DNA of 35,859 nt from Dictyobacter arantiisoli (GTDB taxonomy: Bacteria > Chloroflexota > Ktedonobacteria > Ktedonobacterales > Ktedonobacteraceae), in contig NZ_BIXY01000075.1 in assembly GCF_008326305.1 (NCBI RefSeq), forward strand, positions 1-35,859. The letters run 5' to 3'. This document shows, in pieces, positions 6,872 to 14,597 of the stretch. Both the position numbers and the translations under genes were made by a program. Position 1 is the first letter of the stretch. Each line of letters starts with the position of its first letter. The notes beneath the pieces are model-generated. The model did no database searches and was not told the origin of the DNA. It saw nothing but the letters and a program-made list of their open reading frames with translations.

Positions 6872-8263
6872 CTATTCAATGTATCCAAACAGGTTATTTA
6901 AAGATTCAGCCAGCGTCGGATGAGCGAAGATACCATCCCGCAAGGTTGTATAGGGTAGTTTACCAAGCATGGCGATCTCGAGCATAGACATAATCTCTCC
7001 ACCCTCAAGACCAAGGATACTGGCTCCCAGGATCTGTTCATTGTCCGCGTCCACAATCACTTTCATCACACCCCGAGACTCATCGACTTCCAGTGCCCGC
7101 GCGACCGAACTCATGGGCATCTTTGCCACTTTAATATGACGGTTCTGCTGGCGTGCCTCAGTTTCTGTGAGGCCAACACGCCCAAGTTGAGGATCAATGA
7201 ACACAGTATAGATTGTGGCACGACCTTTGATACTGGCCTGCCCATCTTCGATTAAATTAGTGCGGAGAATACGGAAGTCATCATAAGATATATGGGTAAA
7301 GGCAGGGCCACCCTTTACATCACCCAGAGCATAAATGCCTGGCACATTCGTCTCCAGCCGCTCGTTTACCTCGATATATCCCTTCTCATTGACATTCACG
7401 CCTGCCCGCTCTAAATGGAGCAGATCCGTGTTTGGCGTACGTCCGGCAGCGCCTAACAAATGGGAGCCGGTTATGACGCGCTCCCCCTGCTTGCCGCGGA
7501 CAGTTAATTGAATCTGGCCATTACTGTCAGTAGCAACTTTAACGGCAGAGGTTTCTAATAGCACATCAATGCCATCTTCACGTAAGATTTTGGTGACTTC
7601 CTCAGCAATATCAGCATCCTCGTGAGACAAAACCTGTTTTCCGCGCTGGATAATCGTTACCTGACTGCCGAAGCGCCGGAACATCTGACCAAATTCCAGG
7701 CCCACATAGCCACCACCTAATACCAATAAATGCTCAGGTACCTGGTCCAGTTCCATCACCGAGGTAGAGTTTAGAACAGGAACCGTATCAATACCATCCA
7801 CACGCGCAGGAGATGGACGATCACCCACGTTTAAACAAATAGTATCTGCCGTCAATTGACGCACTTCACCACTCTGCAAGCGCACCTCAATCACCTTGGG
7901 ACGCACAAAGGAAGCCTCGCCCATCAAAAGATCCACACCTTTCGAACTCTCGATACGATGCTGACTTCCATCCCGGAAGCTATTAACGATTTCACGTTTC
8001 CGCTTCCGTACCACTGACATATCAACGCTAATCGGGCCCGTTTCTACCCCATAGTCGGCGGCGCGTCTGGCTAAATAAGCAACCCGAGCGCTGGCAACCA
8101 TCGTCTTGGTCGGAGAACATCCTTCATTGATACAGGTTCCTCCGACATGCTCACGCTCAATAATTGCCGTCTTCTTACCAGCCTGCCCAAATGCCGTAGC
8201 CAGCGGACCACCAGCCTGACCAGAGCCAATAATAATAACATCATAACGGGTAACGTCTGTCAT
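6872..8263 (-). CDS. FAD-dependent pyridine nucleotide-disulfide oxidoreductase (lipoamide dehydrogenase / mercuric reductase type)
   Basis: The 463-residue protein has the full family layout: FAD-binding G-S-G-Q-A-G-G (13-19), the redox-active disulfide in G-G-T-C-I-N-E-G-C (Cys44/Cys49), an NAD(P) motif G-G-G-Y-V-G-L-E-F, the second FAD motif Y-A-L-G-D-V, and the C-terminal dimerisation domain with catalytic H-P-T-L-A-E. The vicinal C-terminal cysteines and the N-terminal metal-binding domain of true MerA are absent. It is therefore either a lipoamide dehydrogenase or a related oxidoreductase of unknown substrate. It could serve as E3 for the E1 at 272-2368, but no E2 is seen. The start was chosen because GAGGA lies 7 nt before this ATG; an upstream in-frame ATG lacks that. 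Confidence 0.88.
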   Translation of the reverse strand: MTDVTRYDVIIIGSGQAGGPLATAFGQAGKKTAIIEREHVGGTCINEGCSPTKTMVASARVAYLARRAADYGVETGPISVDMSVVRKRKREIVNSFRDGSQHRIESSKGVDLLMGEASFVRPKVIEVRLQSGEVRQLTADTICLNVGDRPSPARVDGIDTVPVLNSTSVMELDQVPEHLLVLGGGYVGLEFGQMFRRFGSQVTIIQRGKQVLSHEDADIAEEVTKILREDGIDVLLETSAVKVATDSNGQIQLTVRGKQGERVITGSHLLGAAGRTPNTDLLHLERAGVNVNEKGYIEVNERLETNVPGIYALGDVKGGPAFTHISYDDFRILRTNLIEDGQASIKGRATIYTVFIDPQLGRVGLTETEARQQNRHIKVAKMPMSSVARALEVDESRGVMKVIVDADNEQILGASILGLEGGEIMSMLEIAMLGKLPYTTLRDGIFAHPTLAESLNNLFGYIE

Positions 8264-8499
8264 TCTATACTCCTCATTTGATAGCACAGTAAAATAGATA
8301 CAACTCTCTGCAATCCCTTACCGACACGTCTAAACACAACTAAAGAGAGACAATGCTATCTCTATAACGTATAACACAGATCACTCGGTGTCTTTTCAAG
8401 GCCAGATACATTCATCTCGCGCTTGAATGTTCACAGAGATTTCGCGTCAGAGCAACAGGAGAAGGGATGGGTAACAGATACACCACTTTTTGAACACAA

Positions 8500-8540
8500 A
8501 AGATCCACGCTAGCTATTTCATTTAGCCAGCGTGGATCTT
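8500..8540 (-). terminator. Terminator of the carbohydrate ABC operon
   Basis: Arms 8500-8515 and 8525-8540 form a 16-bp stem with one mismatch and a 9-nt loop. On the minus strand the stem ends in CTTTTGTG, giving a short U-run. It lies 27 bp beyond the last permease gene. The remainder of 8264-8499 holds only the leader of the flavoprotein gene; I see no further gene there. Confidence 0.75.
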
Positions 8541-8567
8541 CTTGCGGCACTGTGTCGCTTACTATTT

Positions 8568-9500
8568 TTATGCTTTCACACTACCGAGGGTTAAGCCATT
8601 CTGCCAGTAACGCTGTAAGCAGAGGAAACCAATAATCAGAGGGATGATAGATACCAGGGCTCCTGTGAGTACCAGGGTGTAAATGACCTGAGAGCCGCTG
8701 TTTGAGCTGGCGACCGCATTCCACTGCGCCAGACCGACGGTCAGTGGATAGTAGTTTGGATCATTAAGGACCAGCAAGGGCAGGAAGTAGTTGTTCCAGG
8801 TGCCAACAAAGGTTAGGAGTAACACCGTCACAAAGCCTGGTGACAGGACACGCAGCACAATACTCCAGAAGATGCGGAACTCACCAGCACCATCCACGCG
8901 AGCAGCATCCAACAATTCGTCAGGGACCGCCTGCGATGCATAAACACGCATCAGATACACGCCAAAGGGTACTGCCAGCGAGGGCAGAATAATGGCAAGC
9001 GGAGTATTAATCAGCCCTACCTTACTCAGTAACAGATAAAGAGGAATTGAGAGTGCTGTATTGGGCACCATAATCGCACCCAGTACAACGGAGAACAGGA
9101 ATCTGCGACCGGGAAAGCGAAACTTGGCAAATACATACCCGGCCAGCGCACAGAAAAATGAGGCACCAACCGCACTGATCACCGAATAGTAAGCGGAATT
9201 GCCCAACCACTTGAGATAAATGCCACCCTGGTAGGTAAACAAATCATGCAGGTTATTCCACAAATTGAAATTGGGAGCAAGCCAGAGTCCAAACGTAGCA
9301 AACAAATCAGTATTGGTCTTGGTTGTGGAAACAAGCAGCCAGAAGAGTGGCATCAGGAAATAGACAAAAAAGAGCAACATGATGACGGTCATAATAGTAC
9401 GACCAGTCCATCCTCTATGCCTACCGGGATTTTTCTGCGTCTTTGCCGATTGGCGCATTACTTCTTTTCTGGACGCTGAAATTTGTTCTGATACAGCCAT
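8568..9500 (-). CDS. Carbohydrate ABC transporter permease, MalG type
   Basis: About 310 residues with six predicted membrane segments after a charged N-terminus (residues 1-30). The EAA loop that contacts the ATPase is visible as D-A-A-R-V-D-G-A-G ... F-W-S-I-V-L-R-V-L. The protein ends in the family-typical Q-R-Y-W-Q-N-G-L-T-L-G-S-V-K-A. It is the inner permease subunit paired with the MalF-type protein upstream. The start ATG shares its A with the TGA of the upstream gene (TGATG overlap, 9498-9502), showing translational coupling, and GGAG lies 7 nt upstream. No ATPase gene is in the operon, so a shared MsmK/UgpC-type ATPase encoded elsewhere is expected. Confidence 0.93.
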   Translation of the reverse strand: MAVSEQISASRKEVMRQSAKTQKNPGRHRGWTGRTIMTVIMLLFFVYFLMPLFWLLVSTTKTNTDLFATFGLWLAPNFNLWNNLHDLFTYQGGIYLKWLGNSAYYSVISAVGASFFCALAGYVFAKFRFPGRRFLFSVVLGAIMVPNTALSIPLYLLLSKVGLINTPLAIILPSLAVPFGVYLMRVYASQAVPDELLDAARVDGAGEFRIFWSIVLRVLSPGFVTVLLLTFVGTWNNYFLPLLVLNDPNYYPLTVGLAQWNAVASSNSGSQVIYTLVLTGALVSIIPLIIGFLCLQRYWQNGLTLGSVKA

Positions 9501-10459
9501 CAATTTTCTCCATCTTTATTAGTAAACAACATGAAGACGTAGGAAAAAACAAACACAATTGCGCCCAGAGCAAATGAAACTGCCGCCGAGTAGTTATATT
9601 GCTGATTTGTAAAGGCCAAAGTATAGGCATACAGGTTAGGCGTATAGTGATCTTGAATCACATTCGGGACAATAGTGTACAAAATCTGTGGCTCATTGAA
9701 CAATTGGAGCGAGCCAATAATGGAAAAGATGACTGTTAAGACGATAGCCGGCGCTATAATCGGAATTTTAATGGCAATGGCTGTATGCCACCAGTTAGCA
9801 CCATCCAGATGCGCAGCTTCATATAATTCTTGTGGAATGGCGTGCAGGGCCGCATAAAGCACGATCATATTGTAACCCGTCCATTGCCATGTCGAAATAT
9901 TGATCAGTGAGGGAAGAATCCCTGTGGGACTGAGGAAGTTTGGCGCAGGCAGATTGAAGAAGCTGGCGATCTGCACCAGAGGGCCAAAGTGATTGCTATA
10001 GAGATATCCCCAGAGCAAGGCAGCAATAACACTGGGAATAGCATAGGGGATAAAAAATCCAATCCGGAATAGCCCTTTCAGATAGGTTGAGCCACTATCA
10101 AGCACCAGCGCAAAAAAGAGCGCCAGGATGATCATGATTGGGACTTGAATGACCAAAAAGAGCACGACATGCAGTACGCCTTGCCAGAATTCGCCATCTT
10201 GAACAACTTGTATATAGTTTGCGATACCGACAAAAACCGTACCACCGATCAACTTATCCGCAAAAAGGCTGATCCATAATGAATAGCCAAGTGGCAGGAT
10301 AAAGAAAATCAAAAAGATAAGCAAAAATGGTGCCAGAAAAAGATAGGGCAATCCCACTCGTCTACGCCAGGGGAGATTATCGCCTTTGACCGAGCGACGT
10401 GCCGAACGAGAATCTTTGATGGCAAGCGTAGCACGATCAGTCGCTAATTGCTGTTTCAT
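9500..10459 (-). CDS. Carbohydrate ABC transporter permease, MalF/UgpA type
   Basis: The 319-residue protein has a basic N-terminus, six membrane segments and the EAA loop E-A-A-H-L-D-G-A-N-W-W-H-T-A ... I-P-I-I-A-P. It is the first permease of the importer and forms a heterodimer with the MalG-type subunit. I chose the ATG at 10459 because AAAGGA precedes it at good spacing; an ATG six codons earlier is possible. It follows the binding-protein gene after 213 bp containing hairpins, an arrangement common where the binding protein is made in excess of the permeases. Confidence 0.92.
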   Translation of the reverse strand: MKQQLATDRATLAIKDSRSARRSVKGDNLPWRRRVGLPYLFLAPFLLIFLIFFILPLGYSLWISLFADKLIGGTVFVGIANYIQVVQDGEFWQGVLHVVLFLVIQVPIMIILALFFALVLDSGSTYLKGLFRIGFFIPYAIPSVIAALLWGYLYSNHFGPLVQIASFFNLPAPNFLSPTGILPSLINISTWQWTGYNMIVLYAALHAIPQELYEAAHLDGANWWHTAIAIKIPIIAPAIVLTVIFSIIGSLQLFNEPQILYTIVPNVIQDHYTPNLYAYTLAFTNQQYNYSAAVSFALGAIVFVFSYVFMLFTNKDGEN

Positions 10460-10593
10460 GAAATGTCCTTTCATCAATCAGAGATCTAGTGCAGAGGAAA
10501 AAAAGACATCTGCATGGATAAGGAGTAGGGACAACCTGATCCTTCCCACTATACAGTAAGCAGATCTCATTCAATAGCGTATATACGCCTTTT

Positions 10594-10626
10594 CCCGGAA
10601 GAGCCATCCGGGGCGCACCCGGGATG
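10594..10626 (-). other. Intercistronic hairpins after the binding-protein gene
   Basis: Two alternative stems compete: CCCGGA (10594-10599) with TCCGGG (10607-10612), and CATCCGGGG (10605-10613) with CCCGGGATG (10618-10626, one mismatch). They lie between the binding-protein stop and the MalF-type start. By analogy with maltose operons they may protect the upstream mRNA or partly attenuate transcription. Confidence 0.4.
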
Positions 10627-10672
10627 AAGGCACCGGCTGACACCAATACCACCATCCTGAATGCACATTCCA

Positions 10673-11992
10673 TTATTTATTGCTGACTGTAAATCCCTGA
10701 GCTTTAGCGTAAGAGGTCGCATCATTCTGGGCTTGTTGTAACGCTTGTGCCATCGAGGCTTTACCATTCACAGCATTACCAAGCTGCACCGTCAATTGGT
10801 TATTAATATAATCCTGGAAAGGAGTCCACTGGAAGGATGTATCAACATGAGCCGAAGATTGCGCGAAGATCTTGTTGACATTCTGTCCACCATAGAAGGG
10901 AACTGAAGTACCGAACGAAGGATCATTCAACACACTCTTCAAGGTTGGATAGAGGAAGAGTTGGTTGGAGAGCATATTGGCCGCAGTCTTGTCATGGTTG
11001 ATCCACATCGCAAACTCGGCAGCTTCTTTAGGATGCTGGCTCTGTGTAGTGACAGCATCGGTTGAACCACCCCAGTTAGCGGAGACGTTGTCTCCAGCAT
11101 TCCACTGAGGCAAGGGAGCGACACGCCACTTACCAGATGAACTGCTTGCAATGCCAGCCAGATCGGTCGGAGCCCAGGCAGCAGTGATCCAGGTAGCAAG
11201 TGTACCATTGGACAGCTCGGTATTCCAGTCATTAGCAAAATCAGGAATAGTCTGAACCGCACCAGAATTTATCAGATCATCCCAGTAATTGGCAACTTTT
11301 TGGGTTGCTTCATTGCTCAGATTGACTGAAACATTCGTGCCATTGGAGGTATAAGGACGTGCCTTCGCCTGCCAGAGATAGCTGGTAAACGCGGCAGCAT
11401 CGTTGGGGGCAAAGTTGGTCATATATACTTTTGGATCTGCTTTATGTAAAGCAATAGCCTCTTGCTGGAACTGATCCCAGGTTGTTGGCACGGCCAGATT
11501 ATATTTTTTGAAGATATCTTCCCGATACAACATGCCCATAGGACCGCTATCCTGAGGGATTGCATAGATTTTATCGCCCTGGGTGGACTGTGCCCAGGCC
11601 CAGGAAATATAATCGTTTTTATAAGCATCAGCACCATATTGTGACAGGTCAACCAGTTTACCGGTCATCGCGAAGGTTGGTAGTTCACTATACTCAAGCT
11701 GTACCACATCAGGAGCTCCGGAGCCAGCTTTCAAAGCTGTACGTAACTTGGGATATTCAGTTCCGCCCTGTCCCACATTGTCTAATTTGACTTTAATATT
11801 TGGATGGGACTTTTCGAACAAATCGACAGCCTGCTGAAAATTTGGGACCCACGACCAGACAGTAATTGTCACAGGACCATTTGATGAACTGGTGGAAGAT
11901 CCACCACAGGCAGCCAGAAAACCTGTCAATAAACAGGCCAGGGCCAGGGTCATAGCAGCTTTGCTATATTTTGAAAATAGATGGTGAGGCAT
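10673..11992 (-). CDS. Carbohydrate ABC transporter substrate-binding lipoprotein (family 1)
   Basis: The 439-residue protein begins with a lipoprotein signal peptide: basic n-region, hydrophobic stretch, lipobox L-A-A-C at about residues 26-29, then a Gly/Ser-rich linker. The mature part is a cluster-B extracellular solute-binding protein (T-I-T-V-W-S-W ... F-E-K-S-H-P-N-I-K-V near the start; A-P-D-V-V-Q-L-E-Y-S-E). It captures an oligosaccharide outside the cell for the permeases encoded downstream. GGAGG lies 10 nt before the ATG at 11992; the longer open frame upstream lacks a ribosome site. The neighbouring beta-galactosidase hints at a galactoside ligand, but this is only context. Confidence 0.92.
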   Translation of the reverse strand: MPHHLFSKYSKAAMTLALACLLTGFLAACGGSSTSSSNGPVTITVWSWVPNFQQAVDLFEKSHPNIKVKLDNVGQGGTEYPKLRTALKAGSGAPDVVQLEYSELPTFAMTGKLVDLSQYGADAYKNDYISWAWAQSTQGDKIYAIPQDSGPMGMLYREDIFKKYNLAVPTTWDQFQQEAIALHKADPKVYMTNFAPNDAAAFTSYLWQAKARPYTSNGTNVSVNLSNEATQKVANYWDDLINSGAVQTIPDFANDWNTELSNGTLATWITAAWAPTDLAGIASSSSGKWRVAPLPQWNAGDNVSANWGGSTDAVTTQSQHPKEAAEFAMWINHDKTAANMLSNQLFLYPTLKSVLNDPSFGTSVPFYGGQNVNKIFAQSSAHVDTSFQWTPFQDYINNQLTVQLGNAVNGKASMAQALQQAQNDATSYAKAQGFTVSNK

Positions 11993-12085
11993 TCTCAGTT
12001 TCCTCCAGAGACTTTTATTCTTAATTGTATCTGCAATCAAATTACAGATGGGCATCCCCGATGTGTGATTTTTTTGCACATGGAT

Positions 12086-12096
12086 GCAATCGTTGC
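12086..12096. promoter_or_regulatory. Possible LacI-family operator upstream of the sugar ABC operon
   Basis: An 11-bp palindrome GCAA-TCG-TTGC lies about 95 bp before the binding-protein start. Outer bases extend it imperfectly (ATGCAA...TTGCGT). The form resembles LacI-type catabolite or sugar operators, but only one copy was noticed and no LacI gene is present. Confidence 0.3.
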
Positions 12097-12692
12097 GTTT
12101 TCGTCTTGCCAGGAGGTCACATGAAGGAATGTAAGGATGCTTGAAAAAACGATAACCTGGGAGGAATAAGGCATTCTGAAATCAGCATGACATGACAAGC
12201 GCCTGCCCAGTCATCAAGCTATCACGGTATAAAAATAGAGATACCACTCTATATACATTGCCGTCTCATACCATGAGACAAAGAAAACCCAAGTCTATTA
12301 CTACTTTATTGCTTCCAAAATACACAGGTTCTATGTATTTCTCAATCATTCAATCCTTGAACGATAAACAAATAGTGAGAACGCATCATCGTCTTCCCAG
12401 TAGTCCTTTTTGTTACCTCATATTGTCTCCGCATAGACAAATTTCACTTTATCGTGCATAGCACAAAGAAACGAACTTATAATAAATAGAAATAAAGAAA
12501 TAATCACCGACAGTGGCAAAGATGCTATTTTATAGCATGTTCTTACTCTATTTGTATAAATGTTCCTTTATTCAGGAAGAGAACAGGTTGATTTACCGAT
12601 AAACTTCCTTAACAAGATTAAATATAACCGGGTTTATAGAGAATGTCAATATGTGGACAGCCCTGCCCAATTCACAAAAGATGGACCTTCAC
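12097..12692. other. AT-rich intergenic stretch without a supported gene
   Basis: About 600 bp upstream of the sugar operon hold no convincing gene. The only distinct structure is a perfect 7-bp hairpin ATGCTAT-TTT-ATAGCAT (12522-12538). Plus-strand open frames here have no ribosome site and no recognisable sequence. It may be decayed DNA left with the permease remnant next to it. Confidence 0.5.
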
Positions 12693-12723
12693 GGAGAAAA
12701 TGGCCTCCATCTCCGGAGGCCAT
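12693..12723 (-). terminator. Terminator left behind a decayed permease gene
   Basis: A perfect 9-bp stem (ATGGCCTCC 12700-12708 with GGAGGCCAT 12715-12723, 6-nt loop) is followed on the minus strand by TTTTCTCC. It lies 23 bp after the stop of the MalG-type remnant, exactly where that gene's terminator would be. Confidence 0.75.
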
Positions 12724-12746
12724 GAGTTACAAAAGCTGGGATAAAG

Positions 12747-13005
12747 CTAGCTCACAACCCTTCTGAGGGTGAGACCATTATGCCAATAGCGTTGGAGCAG
12801 GAGAAATCCGATAATCAGCGGCAAGATTGAAAATAATAAACCAGTAACCAGGTGCTATACACATACTGCTGCACACCACCACTGCTATAGAAAGAATTCC
12901 ACAATTGCATGCCAACAGTGACCAGGAACATGTTAGCATTGCTACTCATAACACACTGTAAGAAGTAGTTAGTCCACACAACGACAAACTGAAACAAGCG
13001 GTCGC
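12747..13005 (-). pseudogene. Frameshifted 3' remnant of a second MalG-type permease
   Basis: Reading the minus strand from about 13005 gives F-V-V-V-W-T-N-Y-F-L ... L-V-T-V-G-M-Q-L-W-N, matching the F-V-G-T-W-N-N-Y-F-L ... L-T-V-G-L-A-Q-W-N region of the intact permease at 8568-9500. After a frameshift near 12850-12870 the other frame continues L-F-S-I-L-P-L-I-I-G-F-L-L-L-Q-R-Y-W-H-N-G-L-T-L and stops at 12747. The intact gene has I-I-P-L-I-I-G-F-L-C-L-Q-R-Y-W-Q-N-G-L-T-L at the same place. Stops upstream of 13005 show the 5' two-thirds are lost. The internal differences suggest a paralogue from another sugar operon rather than a fresh duplicate. Confidence 0.85.
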
Positions 13006-13146
13006 CTGTTGCAGACTACCAAACCCTACGTTAGCACACATTCCTGGCTATTTACCATGGAGGGAGGACGGGGACTCACGGATAATAATTGGATAGTCTC
13101 TCCTCACTTACATCAGCGAGAAGGCTAACGATCCATTAAAAGTTCA

Positions 13147-13602
13147 TTAATTGTCTGCCAGGTGCTGGTCCTCTTCAGAAGAGCTTAATTGGTTACGCAC
13201 TACTGCTTGCTCTTGATGTAACAATGCGTCCTCAACACGCTGACGATGCTTGGGCAGAATATTACGCGGAAGATCATCAGGCGCAAAGTAGCGACACTCG
13301 CGAGACTCATCAGTCTCGACTAACGTACCACCCGTTATCTGACAACGAAACGTTAACACAATTTCTTGTTTTTGCGGCTTGGAATACACACCAACGAGCT
13401 GTCCAACCTCGATCTCTAACCCCGTTTCCTCACGCACCTCGCGTTGTACTGCTTCCTCAACGGTCTCCCCCAGTTCCATACCACCGCCAGGCAAATTCCA
13501 CCAATCAATGTCTCGACGTAGCGCTAAAAGCACATCTCCTTTATGAAAGATAAGCGCAGATACGCCTATACGAAAATGGTGCAACGAAAATTCGATATTC
13601 AT
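13147..13602 (-). CDS. Nudix hydrolase
   Basis: The 151-residue protein has a complete Nudix box: G-G-G-M-E-L-G-E-T-V-E-E-A-V-Q-R-E-V-R-E near residues 39-58, then E-T-G-L. The preceding strand (V-L-L-A-L-R-R) and W-W-N-L-P-G-G-G fit ADP-sugar or nucleotide-type hydrolases that cleave a nucleoside diphosphate linked to X. The substrate cannot be deduced. The tail after residue ~130 is Gln/Glu/Ser-rich and probably disordered. It is monocistronic and its intact box contrasts with the degenerate one at 3728-4417. Confidence 0.88.
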   Translation of the reverse strand: MNIEFSLHHFRIGVSALIFHKGDVLLALRRDIDWWNLPGGGMELGETVEEAVQREVREETGLEIEVGQLVGVYSKPQKQEIVLTFRCQITGGTLVETDESRECRYFAPDDLPRNILPKHRQRVEDALLHQEQAVVRNQLSSSEEDQHLADN

Positions 13603-14052
13603 GCCAGGCTCCTACAATTATTCACTATAAGCATCTAGCAAACAGCCACCGCCTGATGTTCACGCATGTAAGCTCAAGCGCAGAAGAGCAATGTATTGCC
13701 ACAGCATAACATTTCTACCGTCCCATCGCAATGGATACCCAGGATATATTCTATAGAACAAAATAGTGCAAGTAAAACGAGCAAATTCTTATTCAAGCAC
13801 GTACTGATCAACAGTATTCTAAAAAAATCACACGCTGGTCACTTACCCTCTTTTACAGGTTCCGTTGAACGAATATAGGTATTGACACTCGCTATCATCG
13901 AGGATTACTAAAAAAATGTGGACATGACTATTGCTCGCTCATCTGAAACTAAACACGTGTGCTACGCGTAATCTATTCAGTGAGACTAAATAAAATTTAA
14001 TAATTGTGTCGTCATTGTACGACAATAGACATAGGGAAAGGATGGAGATACT
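13603..14052. other. 450-bp divergent intergenic region
   Basis: No supported gene is present between the divergent Nudix and YtxH-like genes. A TTGACA (13882-13887) without a good -10, a TTCTATAGAA palindrome near 13749 and a GTCGT...ACGAC inverted repeat about 40-50 bp before the YtxH-like start are the only signals noticed. None is strong enough to call a promoter. Confidence 0.5.
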
Positions 14053-14403
14053 ATGAACAATTTTGTGAAGGGTATTCTTGTGGGTGTGGGTGTAGGTTTG
14101 ATCATCGCCCCTATGAAAGGCGATCAGATGCGTAAGCTTGTTAGTGAACGCTTTGGCGAGTTGCGTGGCTATCTACCTGAGAATGAGCAGCTAGATGTAT
14201 ACAAGTCTCAGGTTACCGACCGTGTCACACAGACAGCAGGCAACTTGAAGGATTATGCGCAACAGGCCGCAACAACAGTCAAAAGCTCAGCCAACAACCT
14301 CAGCAATATTGCGCAGAACGCCGGTTCAACCCTGAAGTCCAGTGGCAAAGATATTGCTGACACCACAAAAGATGCTGTAAACTCAAACAACAATACACTT
14401 TAA
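14053..14403 (+). CDS. YtxH-like small stress-type membrane-associated protein
   Basis: The 116-residue protein begins with a short Gly-rich hydrophobic segment (F-V-K-G-I-L-V-G-V-G-V-G-L-I-I-A-P near 4-20), the hallmark of YtxH-domain proteins, followed by a hydrophilic, amphipathic helical region rich in Ala, Ser, Gln and Asn with recurring T-x-x-N-L-x-x-x-A-Q-type spacing, as in LEA-like stress proteins. The biochemical role of the family is unknown; members are often general-stress induced. GGAG lies 6 nt before the ATG, and a terminator follows at 14513-14550. Confidence 0.75.
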   Translation: MNNFVKGILVGVGVGLIIAPMKGDQMRKLVSERFGELRGYLPENEQLDVYKSQVTDRVTQTAGNLKDYAQQAATTVKSSANNLSNIAQNAGSTLKSSGKDIADTTKDAVNSNNNTL

Positions 14404-14512
14404 TAGTGGCATCGCGTTTCTGGTGCATCCTGCCGTAATGGTATGCATTGGATAGTGACTGCGGTCAAGATAGATCGCAAACCATATGAATACACTTTTT
14501 TGTGAGAAGAAC

Positions 14513-14550
14513 CCCTCGTGCGTTATTGAAAACGACGAGGGATTCTTTTT
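14513..14550 (+). terminator. Rho-independent terminator after the YtxH-like gene
   Basis: CCCTCGT (14513-14519) pairs with ACGAGGG (14535-14541), extended inwards by CGTT/AACG, and is followed by ATTCTTTTT. It lies 110 bp after the YtxH-like stop and before the end of the convergent ligase gene. Confidence 0.8.
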
Positions 14551-14597
14551 GCCCTTCACCCATGTGCTCAATAGAGCAAGAGGCACACGCTGTTCCC

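Noticed and set aside
6872-8263. Mercuric reductase
   Set aside because: The C-terminal cysteine pair and N-terminal heavy-metal domain of MerA are missing, and no mer genes are nearby; only the general disulfide-oxidoreductase family is supported.
12192-12461. 89-residue plus-strand open frame upstream of the sugar operon
   Set aside because: No ribosome site, no family resemblance and AT-biased composition typical of non-coding DNA.
13224-13553. 109-residue plus-strand open frame
   Set aside because: It lies antisense inside the well-supported Nudix hydrolase gene.
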